The notes: generated from the sequence alone by a model not told the origin. Counted from the stretch's first letter, positions 1 to 8,640 are shown. The stretch: 64,000 nt of DNA from G963676655 sp963676655 (GCA_963676655.2 CAXXKX010000003.1:1488001-1552000), one strand, 5' to 3'. A program made the numbers and translations.

Positions 1-309
1 ACTTGTTAACAAGTTGATGAAAAAATCATCATAAAGTTGTAAGTTGTTTATGTTTCAAGCTACTTGTGACATTTTGTCTGAATATTAGAAAAATATTGGC
101 ATGATTCCATATAAAAATTCATTATACGACAGTTTTTTGAGTTTAAAACCGGAATTGTAAGCTTGGCGTCAAAAATATTTGAAAACTGTTAGGGGGCATC
201 GAATTGAAGGGACTTTCGTGTCTTTTTTACGAACCGCAAATGTGGTATCCCGCACGATTCGATAATTTGTTGATAACTTTTTAAGGAAGAAATGGAATAA
301 AAGAAAAAA
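1..309. other. AT-rich region upstream of dnaA
   Basis: This gene-free stretch begins with a perfect 14-bp palindrome, ACTTGTTAACAAGT (1-14), and is AT-rich. I looked for the TTATCCACA-type DnaA box on both strands and saw no convincing copy, so an origin of replication is not claimed. A GTTAAC-containing relative of the palindrome recurs just after dnaA (about 1664-1674). The dnaA promoter and ribosome-binding site must lie here, but neither is clear: the nearest purine-rich run (AAGGAAG, about 284) is too far from the ATG. Confidence 0.4.
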
Positions 310-1659
310 ATGCATCAGGGGGTTAACACTTGCGATGAAGTGTGGCTGAGTGCTTGTCAATACCTGCAGACCCAGGTTCATGCGGCCACTTTCGATCAAT
401 GGTTCGGAAATATTATACCAATAAAACTGAATGCGGATGAAATTATCCTGGGGGTATCGGATGATTTCTTTGCTGATTGGCTGACAACCAATTTTGGTGA
501 TATTCTTTCCGAAGCACTGATCGATGCTACCGATAATAAATCTATGACGTTTACACTTGAGACCGGTCACTTCAAAGAAGAAATAGAAGAGGACCGGGCC
601 AGGTCAACCGCGAATGTTTCATGCACTCCGGCCACCCCGGCGCCAAACTGTAATTCGCGTCATACGTTCTCCAACTTTGTCGTTGGAGAAGAAAACCGCT
701 ATGCCCATGCGGCAGCACAGGCCTCGGCTCAGACTCCAGGTTTTTATAATCCTTTATATATTTACGGAGGAACCGGAACCGGTAAGACCCATTTACTGCA
801 AGCCGTGGCTCATGAAGTACACGAACGTAACCCGTCGCTGAAAATTCGTTACGTCACCTGTGAGGAATTCCTCAATAAATACGTCGATTCACTGCGCGGC
901 AGGGCTCACTCCGAGTTCAGAAACTCCATGCGCAAAGTTGATTATCTGCTGGTTGACGACGTTCACCAGCTGGCCAATAAAGAAAATCTTCAGGAAGAAT
1001 TTTTCAATACTTTCAACTCCCTGTATAATTTAAACAAGCAGATCATTCTCACTTCCGATAAGCAGCCCGGAGAAATTGCCGGTCTGGAAGCCAGACTGAT
1101 CTCGCGTTTTGAAAGCGGGCTGACAACCCAGATTACCACTCCCGGTTTCGAAACCAGGCTGGCAATCCTGCGCCAGGCCCAGGAAGGACAGCTGGTCCAG
1201 CTGGACGAAGCGGTACTTTCATTTCTGGCGACCCGGATCGTCTCAAGTATCCGCCCGTTGAAAGGCGCCCTGATCCAGTTGACCGCCTACAGCTCTTTGA
1301 TGCAGGAAGCCATTACGGTGGAAAAAGCCGAAGAACTTCTTCGCGAACTGCTGGAAAAAGAAAGCTGCTGCGATACGATTACAATCGATGTAATTCAGCG
1401 CCGGGTCGCGGAACATTTCGAGATTCGCCTCAACGATCTGCTCGGAAACAAGCGTCCCAAAAATATCGCTGAGCCACGCATGGTGGCAATGTATTTAAGC
1501 CGTAATCTGACTGATCATTCTTTCCCGGAAATCGGCCAGGCATTCGGCAAAAACCACGCCACAGTTATGAACGCCGTGAAACAGGTGCCGAAACTCTGCG
1601 GTAAAAATGAAAAACTGCGAAGGTCAGTTGCTCAACTCGAACGACAACTGCACTCATAA
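310..1659 (+). CDS. dnaA: Chromosomal replication initiator DnaA
   Basis: DnaA is the AAA+ ATPase that binds and melts the replication origin in the cytoplasm. The 449-residue length is normal for the family. Domain I is recognisable at about residues 10-75 (the TFDQWF segment), followed by a variable linker. The AAA+ core carries Walker A GGTGTGKT at about 153-160 and Walker B LLVDD at about 213-217. The C-terminal DNA-binding domain holds the signature region with NHATVMNAV near 414-425. The ATG at 310 is the first start giving a full domain I; there is no strong Shine-Dalgarno. A terminator follows directly, so the gene is probably monocistronic. Identification is firm. Confidence 0.97.
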   Translation: MHQGVNTCDEVWLSACQYLQTQVHAATFDQWFGNIIPIKLNADEIILGVSDDFFADWLTTNFGDILSEALIDATDNKSMTFTLETGHFKEEIEEDRARSTANVSCTPATPAPNCNSRHTFSNFVVGEENRYAHAAAQASAQTPGFYNPLYIYGGTGTGKTHLLQAVAHEVHERNPSLKIRYVTCEEFLNKYVDSLRGRAHSEFRNSMRKVDYLLVDDVHQLANKENLQEEFFNTFNSLYNLNKQIILTSDKQPGEIAGLEARLISRFESGLTTQITTPGFETRLAILRQAQEGQLVQLDEAVLSFLATRIVSSIRPLKGALIQLTAYSSLMQEAITVEKAEELLRELLEKESCCDTITIDVIQRRVAEHFEIRLNDLLGNKRPKNIAEPRMVAMYLSRNLTDHSFPEIGQAFGKNHATVMNAVKQVPKLCGKNEKLRRSVAQLERQLHS

Positions 1660-1677
1660 GATTGATTAACAAGTCAC

Positions 1678-1709
1678 GGCGGACTCAGAAAAACTGAGCC
1701 GCCTTTTTT
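1678..1709 (+). terminator. Rho-independent terminator after dnaA
   Basis: A stem of GGCGG-A-CTCAG pairs with CTGAG-CCGCC around an AAAAA loop and is followed by six T residues. It sits 19 bases after the dnaA stop codon and separates dnaA from the sulfatase gene. Confidence 0.9.
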
Positions 1710-1749
1710 CTTTTCAATGCGGACAACACAATATTAACAGGAATCATTC

Positions 1750-3237
1750 ATGAAAAACAACACAAAAAATGTTCTTTTTATTATCTGTGATTCAATGCGG
1801 GCCGATGTTCTGCCGATGAACGGCAACAATATCTGCCGCATGCCTAATTTACAGACACTGGCCCAAGACGGCGCCAATTTTTCAAACTGCTTTTCTCAAA
1901 ATCCGGTTTGCGCGCCGTCACGGTCCGCGATCCTGACCGGCTGGTATCCGCATGTGCGCGGCCACCGGACTTTTACCTACCATATTCAGCCGGACGAGGA
2001 AAATCTCCTGAAATATTTTAAACGCGAAAACTATCTGGTCAAGGCGGTCGGGACTAATGACTGTCTGCATGAAGACTGCTTTCCGGACAGTATGGACGAA
2101 TGGCTCGAGTCTCATGGCGGCGCCTGCGACAGTATGAAAGGCAGTTTATCGGACGATCCGGTCAAGCGTTTCGCCTTTATGGCGGGCCTCTTGTCAGAGG
2201 AGCAGGCCAAAGACCGCAACTGGTCGATCAAGGAAAACGCGCTGCATTTTATCAGGGAAACCACGGATCAACCGTTTTTTCTTTACTGCGCGTTCCATAT
2301 TCCGCATCCGAAATACGGCGCGCCGGAACCGTGGTTTTCAATGTACGACCCGGCCGATATGCCCGAACCGGTACATTGTGAATATGCTGATAAACATCCC
2401 TACATGCGGGATTGGCACGAGTTATGCCAGGTAGATAATCTTGCCCCGGAAACGATCAAGCAGATTCGCTCCATCTATTACGGCATGTGCTCCCTGACCG
2501 ATCACTATGTCGGAGAAATTGTCAATACCTTGAAGGCTGCCGGTAAATACGAAGACACGACTATTATTTTTCTTTCGGATCACGGCGACTTCACCGGCGA
2601 TTACGGTCTGGTTGAAAAAGGGGAGATGATGGTTCAGGACTGTATCGTCAATGTCCCGCTGATTATTAAACCCGCTTCCGGTTTGAATATCGCTTCAAAT
2701 CGGCGGGTTGACAATCTGGTCGAAACGATAGACATTCTTCCTTCTCTGCTGGAAATGCATAACATCGAATTGCGTCATAACCAGTTCGGCGAATCACTCG
2801 TGCCATTGATGCGGAATCAGGCCGACCGGAAAAAACAGGCGGTGATAATCGAAGGTGGTTACGGGGCAAATGACCACTTCGCCCTGAACGGCATCATCAT
2901 GAAAGATTCGGCTTATGTCAACGACCCGGAAGCTGTTTACGGCCCCCGCTTGAAATGGGAGGCTCAGCACCCCGAATATATGGACCGCTTTATCTGCCTG
3001 CGGACCGATAAGTGGAAATATGTCCGCCGGCAAAACACCCCGGACGAACTTTATGATCTGGTCAATGACCCGACTGAAACCATCAATTGCCATGACGCGA
3101 TGAAACACAGTCCCGAACTGGCCGGATTGAAAGAAATGCTCCTGGACCACTATCTGACAACTTCCGATGCGGTCTCAAGGCAAATTGACGCCAGGCTGTG
3201 TAATGCAGCCTGGAGTCCTGAAAAAGGCTTGAGGTAA
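1750..3237 (+). CDS. Type I sulfatase (formylglycine-dependent)
   Basis: Predicted sulfatase of the alkaline-phosphatase superfamily, 495 residues, which would hydrolyse sulfate esters on a glycan or similar substrate. The formylglycine site is CAPSR at residues 54-58, matching the C-x-P-S-R rule for anaerobic-type or FGE maturation. The N-terminal metal-binding strand is IICDS and the late metal motif is LSDHGD. No signal peptide is visible at the N-terminus, so it may be cytoplasmic, unusual for sulfated-polysaccharide breakdown but common in this phylum. An AGGAATC ribosome-binding site precedes the ATG. The gene abuts the convergent ROK gene: its stop codon ends one base before the other gene's stop. 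Substrate unknown. Confidence 0.92.
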   Translation: MKNNTKNVLFIICDSMRADVLPMNGNNICRMPNLQTLAQDGANFSNCFSQNPVCAPSRSAILTGWYPHVRGHRTFTYHIQPDEENLLKYFKRENYLVKAVGTNDCLHEDCFPDSMDEWLESHGGACDSMKGSLSDDPVKRFAFMAGLLSEEQAKDRNWSIKENALHFIRETTDQPFFLYCAFHIPHPKYGAPEPWFSMYDPADMPEPVHCEYADKHPYMRDWHELCQVDNLAPETIKQIRSIYYGMCSLTDHYVGEIVNTLKAAGKYEDTTIIFLSDHGDFTGDYGLVEKGEMMVQDCIVNVPLIIKPASGLNIASNRRVDNLVETIDILPSLLEMHNIELRHNQFGESLVPLMRNQADRKKQAVIIEGGYGANDHFALNGIIMKDSAYVNDPEAVYGPRLKWEAQHPEYMDRFICLRTDKWKYVRRQNTPDELYDLVNDPTETINCHDAMKHSPELAGLKEMLLDHYLTTSDAVSRQIDARLCNAAWSPEKGLR

Positions 3238-4638
3238 TTATCCGAGCGCCGGAAGGCTGGCGGCGATAACGGCCTGGCCGTGACGCTTGAATTTTTCGTC
3301 CGGAGTACGGAAAGTAATCTTTTCAGCCAACTCCGGGAATTCCTGTTTGAGGATTTCGGCCGCGCCGGACAGAATCAGGTCACCGCCCTTGCCGGAAGTC
3401 ACCCGTCCCAGGATCAGCAGATTGTGGATATCGTAGAATTCCGCGTAGAATGCAATAGCGTAACCGAAATATGTACCGACCGTCCGGTAAATCTTTTCGG
3501 CCCGCTCATCTCCGGCGGCCATTGCTTCCTGGACCTTGATCAGCTGTTCCGGGAACGGCATTCCGGCTTCAAAATCAAAACCCGCCGTTGGCGCCAGCCT
3601 GGCAATACACTGCTGTGAGAAATACTGCGCGCCGCAGCCAATGTCTCCGGACCATTCATCCGCAGGGGCATCGTCCCGGTAATCAACCGGAGAGAACGCC
3701 AGTTCATTGAGCCAGTCGGTGATATTGCCGTTGGCGTTCACGTATCCGACCGCTTCACTGGTTCCCATGGCAATACCCAGAACCCCGACCGTTTCCATGC
3801 TGATCGCGCCGGCCAGCGCGGTGACGTCGCCGTCATTGGCAATAATCATCGGAACATTGTCGAATTTTTTCTGAATATCGCGGAACATATTAATGACATG
3901 TTTCTGGAAATCTTCATCATTGACGCCGCGGAACAGAGACGCTACCCGCGGACAGTTGTCAACATAAACCCCGGCGGCGCTGCCGCCGATGGCATCGACC
4001 CGCGGCATTTTTGACGCGGCGCGGGTCAAGGAGTCCATGATCCCGTCAAAATGATACTGCGGATCGCTCTGAAAATAGGGATCCCATTCTACTTCTTCGC
4101 TGTGGACCACTTCGCCATCGATGACCGCGGCGCATTTGCGGTCGGAACCGCCAAGGTCGAAACCGATACGGCAGCCGTCCATATTACCGCCAAGACTGAC
4201 CTGGATTTCATTGCTTTCCGGGGCATCTTCAAGGCTGCATGAAACCACCTCAAAAGTCTTGCCGTAAATTTTTTTGCCCATGAATTCATAATCGAATTTC
4301 CGGACACCGTCAGGAGAGTAGATCTTTTTTATGTCGTCAGCCAACGCTTCACAACCGGCAATCGTTACCTTGTACCCGCCTTTTGTCCAGAGCAGAGTCT
4401 TGATCAGACGTTCGACATATTTGATATTAACCGCGCGATTGGTTTCCTCATGCGGAAAAACCGCGGTCTTGAAAACGGAAACCGTACCGATGCCGCGTTC
4501 CAGTGCGATTACGATATCACAGCCGTTACCGGCTTCGGCCACCATTTTCTGATATTCTTTGTTCCATAAAACCGCCGGAACAAACTCCGGATCGAGCAGC
4601 GGTTTTGTCGGGGCAACTACATTGATTTTCAGTGACAT
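3238..4638 (-). CDS. ROK-like ASKHA-fold sugar kinase
   Basis: A 466-residue protein with an ASKHA ATPase fold. The phosphate-binding loop GFDLGGSDRK lies roughly 155 residues in, after an N-terminal domain of unknown role. The catalytic region contains ANDGDVTALAG, and a second glycine-rich loop GIAMGTSEAVG follows. These features fit ROK-family sugar kinases, although the N-terminal extension is unusual and a non-kinase role is possible. An upstream in-frame extension exists, but the ATG at 4638 has a good AGGAG site seven bases upstream and the protein begins there in a family-like way. The promoter carries LacI-type operators, so expression is probably sugar-responsive. Confidence 0.75.
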   Translation of the reverse strand: MSLKINVVAPTKPLLDPEFVPAVLWNKEYQKMVAEAGNGCDIVIALERGIGTVSVFKTAVFPHEETNRAVNIKYVERLIKTLLWTKGGYKVTIAGCEALADDIKKIYSPDGVRKFDYEFMGKKIYGKTFEVVSCSLEDAPESNEIQVSLGGNMDGCRIGFDLGGSDRKCAAVIDGEVVHSEEVEWDPYFQSDPQYHFDGIMDSLTRAASKMPRVDAIGGSAAGVYVDNCPRVASLFRGVNDEDFQKHVINMFRDIQKKFDNVPMIIANDGDVTALAGAISMETVGVLGIAMGTSEAVGYVNANGNITDWLNELAFSPVDYRDDAPADEWSGDIGCGAQYFSQQCIARLAPTAGFDFEAGMPFPEQLIKVQEAMAAGDERAEKIYRTVGTYFGYAIAFYAEFYDIHNLLILGRVTSGKGGDLILSGAAEILKQEFPELAEKITFRTPDEKFKRHGQAVIAASLPALG

Positions 4639-4682
4639 ATTATTTTCTCCTGTCTGAATTATAATCATTATCTCAAGTAGAA

Positions 4683-4711
4683 AATATACTACTGTTTGAA
4701 CATTTGCGCAA
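4683..4711 (-). promoter_or_regulatory. Predicted sigma-70-type promoter of the ROK gene
   Basis: On the minus strand TTGCGC (4711-4706) and TATATT (4688-4683) are separated by exactly 17 bases. The -35 hexamer lies inside an imperfect palindrome (GCGCAAGG / CTTTACGC, 4706-4721) that resembles the operator upstream. It is 45 bases from the chosen ATG. Confidence 0.5.
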
Positions 4712-4770
4712 GGCTTTACGCTGTTTTTTTCACAAAAAAAGATGTTTTCAAACAACTTTACAACCATATT

Positions 4771-4788
4771 TGCGTAATCGCTTACGCA
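4771..4788. promoter_or_regulatory. LacI-family-type operator palindrome
   Basis: TGCGTAA, four bases (TCGC), TTACGCA: a perfect 7-bp inverted repeat centred like LacI/GalR operators (core GTAANCGNTTAC). It lies upstream of the ROK promoter, about 66 bp centre-to-centre from the weaker copy that overlaps the -35 box. No plain LacI gene is present in the window, so the regulator would be encoded elsewhere. Confidence 0.5.
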
Positions 4789-4832
4789 GATAAAACAAAC
4801 ACTCCACCCAGAAATCTATTTAAAGATATTAA

Positions 4833-5264
4833 TTACATCGACAAAAGACTGTCTATCGCGGAATTAATTGCTTTGAGAATTGTTCCTTTTATCCCTTCCG
4901 GATCAGCTATGGTTTCGAGTTTCCCCTTGCGCTTAAGGGTTTGCCGGACAATCTTGATTTCTTCAAGTTCTTTGGCGTCAAGCCAGATACCCTTGCATTT
5001 TTTACACATTTCAATTGTCGCGTAAGTTTGCGGATACTTGAATGAAAACATCGGGATTGCGCATTTCGGGCAGTTCCGGCGTGATTCCCGACTCTCTTGC
5101 GGAACCGCAAGGCCTTTTATCGCCAGGTCTTTCAGGATTTTTTCCAGTTCTCCCGCATCAAACCAGTAGCCGCCGCATTCCGAACACCGTTCTATGGTAA
5201 TTGACGTTTTTTTTACCGGAATTGTCTTTAAAGAATTTTTTTTGCATTTAGGACAATAATACAT
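4833..5264 (-). CDS. Tandem zinc-ribbon (zf-TFIIB-type) protein
   Basis: A 143-residue protein with two zinc-ribbon units. The first has CPKC near residue 4 and CSECGGYWFDAGEL near 32. The second has CPKC near 65 and CKKCKGIWLDAKEL near 90. This CxxC...CxxCxGxWxDxxEL layout is the zf-TFIIB family (PF13453-like). Its function is not established; it probably binds zinc. The gene is last in a three-gene leftward operon behind two TPM-domain genes, with a 21-base gap, suggesting a shared membrane-quality or protein-handling role, but this is inference only. Confidence 0.7.
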   Translation of the reverse strand: MYYCPKCKKNSLKTIPVKKTSITIERCSECGGYWFDAGELEKILKDLAIKGLAVPQESRESRRNCPKCAIPMFSFKYPQTYATIEMCKKCKGIWLDAKELEEIKIVRQTLKRKGKLETIADPEGIKGTILKAINSAIDSLLSM

Positions 5265-5285
5265 AGTGGTTTCTCCTGCCTTAAT

Positions 5286-6179
5286 TTACCAACTACCAGT
5301 CGCGCCGCCGCCACCGGATGATCCGCCGCCGAAGCCGCCGCCAAAACCACCGGAACTCCAGCTGGAAGAATGGCCGGACGAACCGGTCACATCGTTTGCA
5401 CTGCTAAGAATCGCTACGATCAACCGCATCAGAACCAGCAACAGAATGAAAATAACCCCGACGCAAACCCAACCCCACCCTTTTTTGCCGCTTTTGAACA
5501 AACTGAAGGCGATAAAACATAAAACGATAATTCCTATCGAGACCAGAATGACCGGCAGATAGCGCTGCCATAAGGGGCTGACCTGCAGTGGAGTAAACGT
5601 TTCGACAATCGCGATGGTCCCGTCATAAATCCCGTCGGCAAACTTGCTTTGCTTGAACTTCGGGATGATCGTTTCCTGAACGATCTTCATTGCCTTGTAA
5701 TCGAAATCATGACCATAGAATTTTCCAAGTTCTATTTTTACCTTACGGTCCTTATAGGCGACGAACAATAATATCCCGTCATTTCTCGGCAAATTACCAA
5801 TGCCGTATTTATCAAACAATCCGGTGGCGAAAGTTTCGATCGAACCATTTGCCGTTCCTTTATAATCCTTGATTGAATTAACTATGACAACCACTATTTC
5901 GCAGTTGCTTTTCTCTTCCACTTTCCACAGAATCTGCTCAATGGTTTCTTCCTGCTCTCGATTCAGCAGCTTAGCTACATCTGTAACATATCCTGAATCG
6001 GGTTGAGGATATGGACTGTAGTCCTTGACTCTTTTTTTCGGCTGAAACGCAGATGGGGCTTCTTGCGGCTCCGATGTATTTTCCGCCGCTGGCTTTTCCG
6101 TATCAGGCGCGGCAAATCCGGGCGTTCCAAATACACAAAAGATAAACAGTAAAGACAGACATAAGAATTTATTCTTCAT
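5286..6179 (-). CDS. TPM-domain (YgcG-type) membrane protein
   Basis: A 297-residue exported membrane protein. An N-terminal signal peptide (KNKFLCLSLLFIFCVFG) is followed by a Pro/Glu-rich linker and a TPM domain at about 55-190 (GYVTDVAKLL, NDGILLFVA). Two transmembrane helices follow at about 205-260, and the C-terminal tail is Gly/Ser-rich and ends GGGGATGSW, as is usual for the YgcG family. The ATG at 6179 is preferred over one 12 bases upstream because GAGGTG lies at the proper spacing. It overlaps the end of the upstream TPM gene by 11 bases, indicating coupling. The role of TPM proteins in bacteria is poorly defined; plant TPM proteins act in photosystem repair. Confidence 0.85.
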   Translation of the reverse strand: MKNKFLCLSLLFIFCVFGTPGFAAPDTEKPAAENTSEPQEAPSAFQPKKRVKDYSPYPQPDSGYVTDVAKLLNREQEETIEQILWKVEEKSNCEIVVVIVNSIKDYKGTANGSIETFATGLFDKYGIGNLPRNDGILLFVAYKDRKVKIELGKFYGHDFDYKAMKIVQETIIPKFKQSKFADGIYDGTIAIVETFTPLQVSPLWQRYLPVILVSIGIIVLCFIAFSLFKSGKKGWGWVCVGVIFILLLVLMRLIVAILSSANDVTGSSGHSSSWSSGGFGGGFGGGSSGGGGATGSW

Positions 6180-6621
6180 AACCCACCTCATTGCTTATCT
6201 CGTTGACATCATCAGTTTTCCAGGGAAAGAACTCCGCCAGTTTTTTACCGGCATTTTCCACCGCCGCGGCAATGCCTTCACCGAATTTGTCCGCGGCAAA
6301 ATTACGCGCCATCAAATCGCGTTCCTCGTCCCAGAACCCCTGTCCGGTCTTTTCATTGATTCCGACGTCTCCGTAAATCAGGAATTCACGATTGGCGGTC
6401 ACCAGCAGGATCATGACACAATTGCGGTCCGCGGTTTTGTGAAGTTTATACTTGCGAAACAAGCTCATCGCCTTACGTTTGATATCATCCCAGCAATAGC
6501 GCAGAATAACAACCTTGATTTCCGCACTGGTATTTTTCTCGGCATCAGCAACAGCTTTTTCAACCATTTCTTTTTCAACTGGATGCAGAAATTCTTTAAT
6601 GTTATCCGAACGTTTTGCCAT
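6169..6621 (-). CDS. Small cytoplasmic TPM-domain protein
   Basis: A 150-residue protein consisting almost entirely of one TPM domain (SAEIKVVILRY, CVMILLVTANREFLIYGD, GEGIAAAVENAG). There is no signal peptide. The ATG at 6621 has a strong GGGAGGAAG site; the longer reading frame upstream lacks one. It is first in the operon with the membrane TPM protein and the zinc-ribbon protein. The pairing of a short TPM protein with a YgcG-type one is seen in other bacteria, often with a LemA gene; no LemA gene is present here. Confidence 0.8.
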   Translation of the reverse strand: MAKRSDNIKEFLHPVEKEMVEKAVADAEKNTSAEIKVVILRYCWDDIKRKAMSLFRKYKLHKTADRNCVMILLVTANREFLIYGDVGINEKTGQGFWDEERDLMARNFAADKFGEGIAAAVENAGKKLAEFFPWKTDDVNEISNEVGYEE

Positions 6622-6689
6622 AATCTTCCTCCCGGTATTTAACCTACGGTTTATATAACAGTAAAATATCACCCTGTAATTAATTTTAC

Positions 6690-6735
6690 AAAAGAAAAAG
6701 CCGTAAAAATGATTTTAAACCATTCTTACGGCTTT
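6690..6735 (-). terminator. Rho-independent terminator after fabD
   Basis: On the minus strand AAAGCCGTAAGAATG pairs with the near-perfect complement across an eight-base loop (6697-6735), and a T-rich run (CTTTTTCTTT) follows. It lies 25 bases beyond the fabD stop codon. Confidence 0.8.
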
Positions 6736-6759
6736 GGGGTAACGATTCAAGAGCTCTGC

Positions 6760-7677
6760 TTAATCGAGCGAAACAGCCGCCAGGGTTTTGGTGCTGTTGA
6801 CATTGCAGAAAGGCACCTCTTTGTCAGTACGGCGGAGCAGGCCGGTCAGGACGTTGCCGGGACCGAATTCGATCATTTTTTCACCGCCGGCGGCGATCAT
6901 GCCCCGGACACAAGTTTCCCAGCGAACACTGCCCGCCACCTGTGATTCCAGGTTATTGACAATCTCCGCCACATCGGAAGCTGGCGCACCGGTAAAGTTC
7001 TGGTAAACCGGGATCGAAGGCGCATTCATCGGGGTTGCTTCGAGGACCGGACGCAGCTGCGTACCGGCTTCAGCCATCAGGCGGGAATGGTACGCGCCGG
7101 CAACTTTCAACGGAATAACCTTGCGCAAACCGCGTTCTTTAAGTCCGACAACCGCGGCTTCAACTTTGTCTTTTTCTCCGCTGATCACGATCTGCCCGGG
7201 ACAATTGTAATTGGCTACGTCTATATCGTTTTCGGCGCAAACTTCGGCGATAACCGCTTCATCACCGCCGAGAACGCTGGCCATGCCGCCGTTAGTGGCG
7301 CGGCAGGCGGCATCCATCAGTTCGGCCCGCTGGGCAACCAGTTTCAGGCCGTCTTCAAAAGAGAAAACACCGGCGGCAAACATCGCGGCATATTCACCCA
7401 GGCTCAAGCCGCCGCAGCCAATGGCTTCAACGCCAGGATTAGCTTCGCGAAACGCGGCCAGGCAGGCACAGCTCATGGTATAAATGGCCGGTTGGCAGTA
7501 ACGACTTTCGGTCAGTTTTTCCGCCGGACCGTTGAAACAGACATCGGTAACGCTCCAGTCGAGCGTGGCGTCAGCCTGGTCAAAAATTGCTTTGGCGGCG
7601 GCGCTGCTTTCGTAGAGATCCTTACCCATTCCGACCGCTTGCGCGCCTTGTCCTGAAAATACGAAAAATGCTTTCAT
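6760..7677 (-). CDS. fabD: Malonyl-CoA:ACP transacylase
   Basis: FabD transfers malonyl groups from CoA to acyl carrier protein to feed fatty-acid synthesis. The 305-residue length is typical. It starts with the FSGQGAQ motif, carries the nucleophilic serine in GLSLGE (Ser92) and the catalytic histidine in GAYHS (His197). AGAAGGA precedes the ATG. It stands alone here rather than in a fab cluster, and ends in a good terminator. Confidence 0.95.
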   Translation of the reverse strand: MKAFFVFSGQGAQAVGMGKDLYESSAAAKAIFDQADATLDWSVTDVCFNGPAEKLTESRYCQPAIYTMSCACLAAFREANPGVEAIGCGGLSLGEYAAMFAAGVFSFEDGLKLVAQRAELMDAACRATNGGMASVLGGDEAVIAEVCAENDIDVANYNCPGQIVISGEKDKVEAAVVGLKERGLRKVIPLKVAGAYHSRLMAEAGTQLRPVLEATPMNAPSIPVYQNFTGAPASDVAEIVNNLESQVAGSVRWETCVRGMIAAGGEKMIEFGPGNVLTGLLRRTDKEVPFCNVNSTKTLAAVSLD

Positions 7678-7727
7678 ATTTTTTCCTTCTTTTGTTTTTT
7701 ATTTTAAAGTGGTTTGTTCTTTTTGTC

Positions 7728-7808
7728 GCAGACTTACAGCCTGCTTTTTTATCCTATTTTTACCCCCGGGCGCTGCCCGGGGCTTTGTAATTTCAGGCCT
7801 ACGGCCTG
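7728..7808 (+). repeat. Triple-hairpin REP-like unit A
   Basis: Three short hairpins in a row: GCAGACT-TAC-AGCCTGC (7728-7744, one mismatch), CCCCGGGC-GCT-GCCCGGGG (7764-7782) and CAGGCC-TAC-GGCCTG (7794-7808). Each has a three-base loop. The same three hairpins recur in unit C, and relatives in inverse order occur in unit B, around the transposase gene. Confidence 0.8.
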
Positions 7809-7862
7809 CCGATATATATTAATTGCTGACATTTCTGCGCAAACTAGACTGTTTAAGGTTCA

Positions 7863-7945
7863 GCCCCGTAGGGGCAAAATTGCACAGCCCCGGGCAACGC
7901 CCGGGGGATAGCATTTACAAACCCCAAAGCAGGCTGTAAGTCTGC
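7863..7945 (-). repeat. Triple-hairpin REP-like unit B (inverted)
   Basis: An inverted counterpart of unit A: GCCCC-GTA-GGGGC (7863-7875), CCCCGGGC-AAC-GCCCGGGG (7888-7906) and GCAGGCT-GTA-AGTCTGC (7929-7945). It lies immediately downstream of the transposase stop codon, so the gene is bracketed by units in opposite orientation. Confidence 0.8.
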
Positions 7946-7955
7946 AATAAACGGA

Positions 7956-8408
7956 TCAATCCCACAAATAGCGTTCATCATATTCAACTTCATGTTTTTC
8001 AAGGAAACGTATAAACTCTTCCTTAAATGAGAAAGTCGCGTGATGTTCCTCTTGTAACAATATATATCGTTTTACTTTTTTCAACCGTGAATTGCTTACA
8101 GAAAATGCGCCATATCCGTTTTGCCAGGCAAAATCATGCAATTCTTTAACTTGAAGCTTTATCCATTTTGATGATGACTTTTTTATCTCCTCAATTATTT
8201 TAGAGACTGAAATAGTTCTCGACAGTCGTAATAATATATGAATATGGTCCGGTTGCGCATTAATTTCGATACAAGGACATTCCCAATTAATTAAAATTCC
8301 GGCAATATATGATTCCAAATCTTTTTTAAGTTCAGAATCAATCAATTTAAGTCGGTTTTTTGTTGAAAAAATCAAATGTAAATATATTTGCGACAATGAT
8401 TTTGACAT
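7956..8408 (-). CDS. REP-associated tyrosine transposase (IS200/IS605-like Y1)
   Basis: A 150-residue single-strand HUH nuclease of the IS200/TnpA type. The start MSKSLSQIYLHLIFSTKNR is the standard N-terminus of this small group. The HUH motif is in QPDHIHILLRL, and the catalytic tyrosine is in QNGYGAFSVS. An ATG three codons upstream (8417) is also possible. Flanking palindromic hairpin clusters fit a RAYT, a domesticated enzyme linked to dispersal of REP sequences, better than a free insertion sequence: there is no accessory TnpB gene. All key residues are intact, so it may be active. Confidence 0.85.
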   Translation of the reverse strand: MSKSLSQIYLHLIFSTKNRLKLIDSELKKDLESYIAGILINWECPCIEINAQPDHIHILLRLSRTISVSKIIEEIKKSSSKWIKLQVKELHDFAWQNGYGAFSVSNSRLKKVKRYILLQEEHHATFSFKEEFIRFLEKHEVEYDERYLWD

Positions 8409-8427
8409 ACATTTCAATCCATATATT

Positions 8428-8512
8428 GCAGACTTACAGTCTGCTTCACCTGGGTTTATCTTATCCCCCCCGGGCGTTGCCCGGGGCTTTGCTGTTTCAG
8501 GCCTACGGCCTG
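8428..8512 (+). repeat. Triple-hairpin REP-like unit C
   Basis: The cleanest copy: GCAGACT-TAC-AGTCTGC (8428-8444, perfect), CCCCGGGC-GTT-GCCCGGGG (8468-8486, perfect) and CAGGCC-TAC-GGCCTG (8498-8512, perfect). Same order and orientation as unit A. It lies directly upstream of the transposase start. Confidence 0.85.
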
Positions 8513-8640
8513 GATTGTTTTAGCATCATCTACGCTATCCAGCATTATGTTTCGCGCTTTCACCGCTAATTATTAATTATTTATTTAACCTTTTGTGCCA
8601 TCCGAATTGTTTTTCATTCGATGTTCGATATTCAAAGAGT

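Noticed and set aside
1..309. Possible origin of replication next to dnaA
   Set aside because: AT-rich with a palindrome, but no clear DnaA boxes on either strand; location beside dnaA alone is not proof.
7728..8512. Repeated hairpins as a possible CRISPR array
   Set aside because: Units are unequal, palindromic, in both orientations and flank a transposase; there are no uniform spacers or cas genes.
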